A DNA stretch of 64,000 nucleotides from Lelliottia amnigena (GTDB lineage: Bacteria; Pseudomonadota; Gammaproteobacteria; Enterobacterales; Enterobacteriaceae): positions 2,418,001 through 2,482,000 of the forward strand of contig LR134135.1 in the NCBI GenBank assembly GCA_900635465.1. The letters run 5' to 3'. The position numbers and the translations under genes are program-made. The notes below the pieces were generated by a model. The model had not been told where the DNA came from, searched no databases, and was given only the letters and a program-made list of their open reading frames with translations. Numbering within the stretch: the first letter of the stretch is position 1; every line of letters begins with the position of its first letter. Below, piece after piece: positions 63,136 through 64,000 of the stretch.

Positions 63136-63912
63136 TCACGCCCTTTCGCGCCAGTCCAGCAACACGGTATAGGGCTGGCGCGTGACCTCGCTAAATCCGC
63201 CGATGAACATGTCATCGCAAATTTGCCGGTATTTTGTCGCGCTCACCAGGTCACTCAGCGCGGCCCGGATGCGGGAAAGTGTCTCTTGCGTGGTGGTCTT
63301 CGCCGTAATCAGCGGCAATCCTGGCGCTGGCGGGCTTTCGCCAATCACTGTCAATCCGTCGATCAGCGCCGGTTCGTGGCGCTGTAAAAGTGCCCAGGTG
63401 ATGCAATCGATAGCCGCAATATCCGCCGCACCGCGCGTAATCTCGATCAATGATTGTCGATGGCTACCGCTGATAACGACATCTTCGAAAAAGGGTGCGT
63501 CGTGGTGAAGCGACGCGACCATTTTCAGCAACACGTTATAGCCCGATTGCGAATCGCGCGCGTTGCACGCCACGCGTTTCCCCTTGAAATCCGCCAGCAT
63601 CTGTTGCGCATCCGTCGCGCGCGCCACTAAAAAACTGCGGTAATGAATCCCGTCGCAGCCGGGTGCGGTGTAATGAAAGCACCCTACCGTCTGCACGTCC
63701 GGTAGCTGCGTCATCAGCGGGAAACCGCAGGTCTGGCTGAGCAACAAATCCGGGTGACGCCAGTGCGACACCAAATTGTCCCCCGACACGTTCCAATTAA
63801 GATGACTCACATCCACACCGTGTTCAGCGAGCAACGTCCGCACGGCAAACGTTAACGCCTCATTGTCGGCGCATTTCACGGCATACATTGGAAACGCAAA
63901 GAGATTACTCAT
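63136..63912 (-). CDS. PhnD-like substrate-binding protein without signal peptide
   Basis: A 258-residue protein of the phosphate/phosphonate-binding (PhnD/transferrin-like) fold. Family features are QTCGFPLMTQLPDVQTVGCF, CNARDSQSGYNVLLKMVA and ADIAAIDCITWALLQRH. The N-terminus (MSNLFAFPMYAVKCADNEAL) has no signal peptide, so it is probably cytosolic or wrongly started. No ABC permease or ATPase is next to it in the window. The start overlaps the stop of the upstream gene (ATGAGTAA). Confidence 0.8.
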   Translation of the reverse strand: MSNLFAFPMYAVKCADNEALTFAVRTLLAEHGVDVSHLNWNVSGDNLVSHWRHPDLLLSQTCGFPLMTQLPDVQTVGCFHYTAPGCDGIHYRSFLVARATDAQQMLADFKGKRVACNARDSQSGYNVLLKMVASLHHDAPFFEDVVISGSHRQSLIEITRGAADIAAIDCITWALLQRHEPALIDGLTVIGESPPAPGLPLITAKTTTQETLSRIRAALSDLVSATKYRQICDDMFIGGFSEVTRQPYTVLLDWRERA

Positions 63913-64000
63913 GTGTCTCGCTTGTCTCCACGCCGGGATGGACCGTCACATCCACAGTTTTTGCCCAAAAATGTCGTAACCACTCGCCATAGCCGCCAAC
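63905..64000 (-). CDS. C-terminal end of an unidentified gene (cut by window edge)
   Basis: The last 31 codons of a leftward frame that enters from the right edge and ends in TAA at 63905-63907. It overlaps the start of the PhnD-like gene, which indicates translational coupling. The visible residues (YGEWLRHFWAKTVDVTVHPG followed by VETSETHE) do not let me name a family. Confidence 0.6.
   Translation of the reverse strand, partial: VGGYGEWLRHFWAKTVDVTVHPGVETSETHE

Overview
The window is a chromosomal segment from a gammaproteobacterium of the order Enterobacterales. Proteins closely match the E. coli K-12 products I know (OppA, AdhE, H-NS, GalU, NarGHJI, NarXL, KdsA, PrfA, HemA, Prs, Pth, YchF), and their order follows the E. 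coli opp-to-ychF region. Two features set it apart from K-12: a complete nitrate/nitrite assimilation cluster of the Klebsiella type (nasR, nasFEDCBA) inserted between ychO and ychN, and a metabolic/transport module (cupin, YdeP-like, AraC-type, AzlCD, PhnD-like) after ychF. An Enterobacter/Lelliottia/Leclercia-like organism is the best guess; the species cannot be fixed from sequence alone.

Layout. 1-4.3 kb: oligopeptide importer oppABCD (minus, oppD cut by the edge). 5-15.3 kb: ychE, adhE, tdk, hns, galU, rssB-rssA, ychJ, purU. 15.4-16.5 kb: two identical tRNA-Tyr genes followed by a 4.7-copy array of ~175-bp repeats related to E. coli rtT. 16.5-27.7 kb: respiratory nitrate system narGHJI, narK, narXL with perfect FNR boxes. 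27.7-29.2 kb: ychO (inverse autotransporter). 29.7-40.5 kb: nas operon plus nasR, with a sigma54-like promoter, an NtrC-like box and an ANTAR-type leader hairpin/terminator before nasF. 40.6-45.9 kb: ychN, a methyl-accepting chemotaxis protein with a sigma28-like promoter, a small DUF1883 gene ending in an 8-bp tandem repeat, chaC, chaB, chaA. 45.9-58.2 kb: kdsA-sirB1-sirB2-prmC-prfA-hemA (minus) divergent from lolB-ispE-prs, then dauA, ychH, pth, ychF. 58.3-64 kb: cupin, YdeP-like molybdoenzyme, AraC regulator, AzlC/AzlD exporter, PhnD-like protein and a cut gene.

How the parts work together. Nitrate handling dominates: NarX/NarL senses nitrate, FNR senses anoxia, NarK exchanges nitrate/nitrite and NarGHI respires it, while NasFED imports nitrate for nitrogen, NasC/NasA reduce it to nitrite and NasB reduces nitrite to ammonium, under nitrogen control (sigma54/NtrC) and nitrate-triggered antitermination (NasR). 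The remaining genes are housekeeping: translation termination (PrfA/PrmC), heme, LPS and isoprenoid precursors, PRPP, peptidyl-tRNA recycling.

Quality warning. I traced about 38 single-base indels, nearly all in short homopolymers, that break otherwise conserved genes (oppC, narG, narK, nasA, nasB, nasC, nasE, nasF, nasR, MCP gene, chaC, ychH, ydeP-like). About 35 lie between 21.6 and 43.8 kb. Undoing them restores the expected family lengths (e.g. NarG 1247, OppC 302, ChaC 231 residues), so I treat them as sequence errors rather than real gene decay. I found no CRISPR array, insertion sequence or prophage, and no convincing wholly new system; the best leads are the tRNA-linked repeat array, the structured GC-rich gap at 29.3-29.6 kb and the nasF leader.
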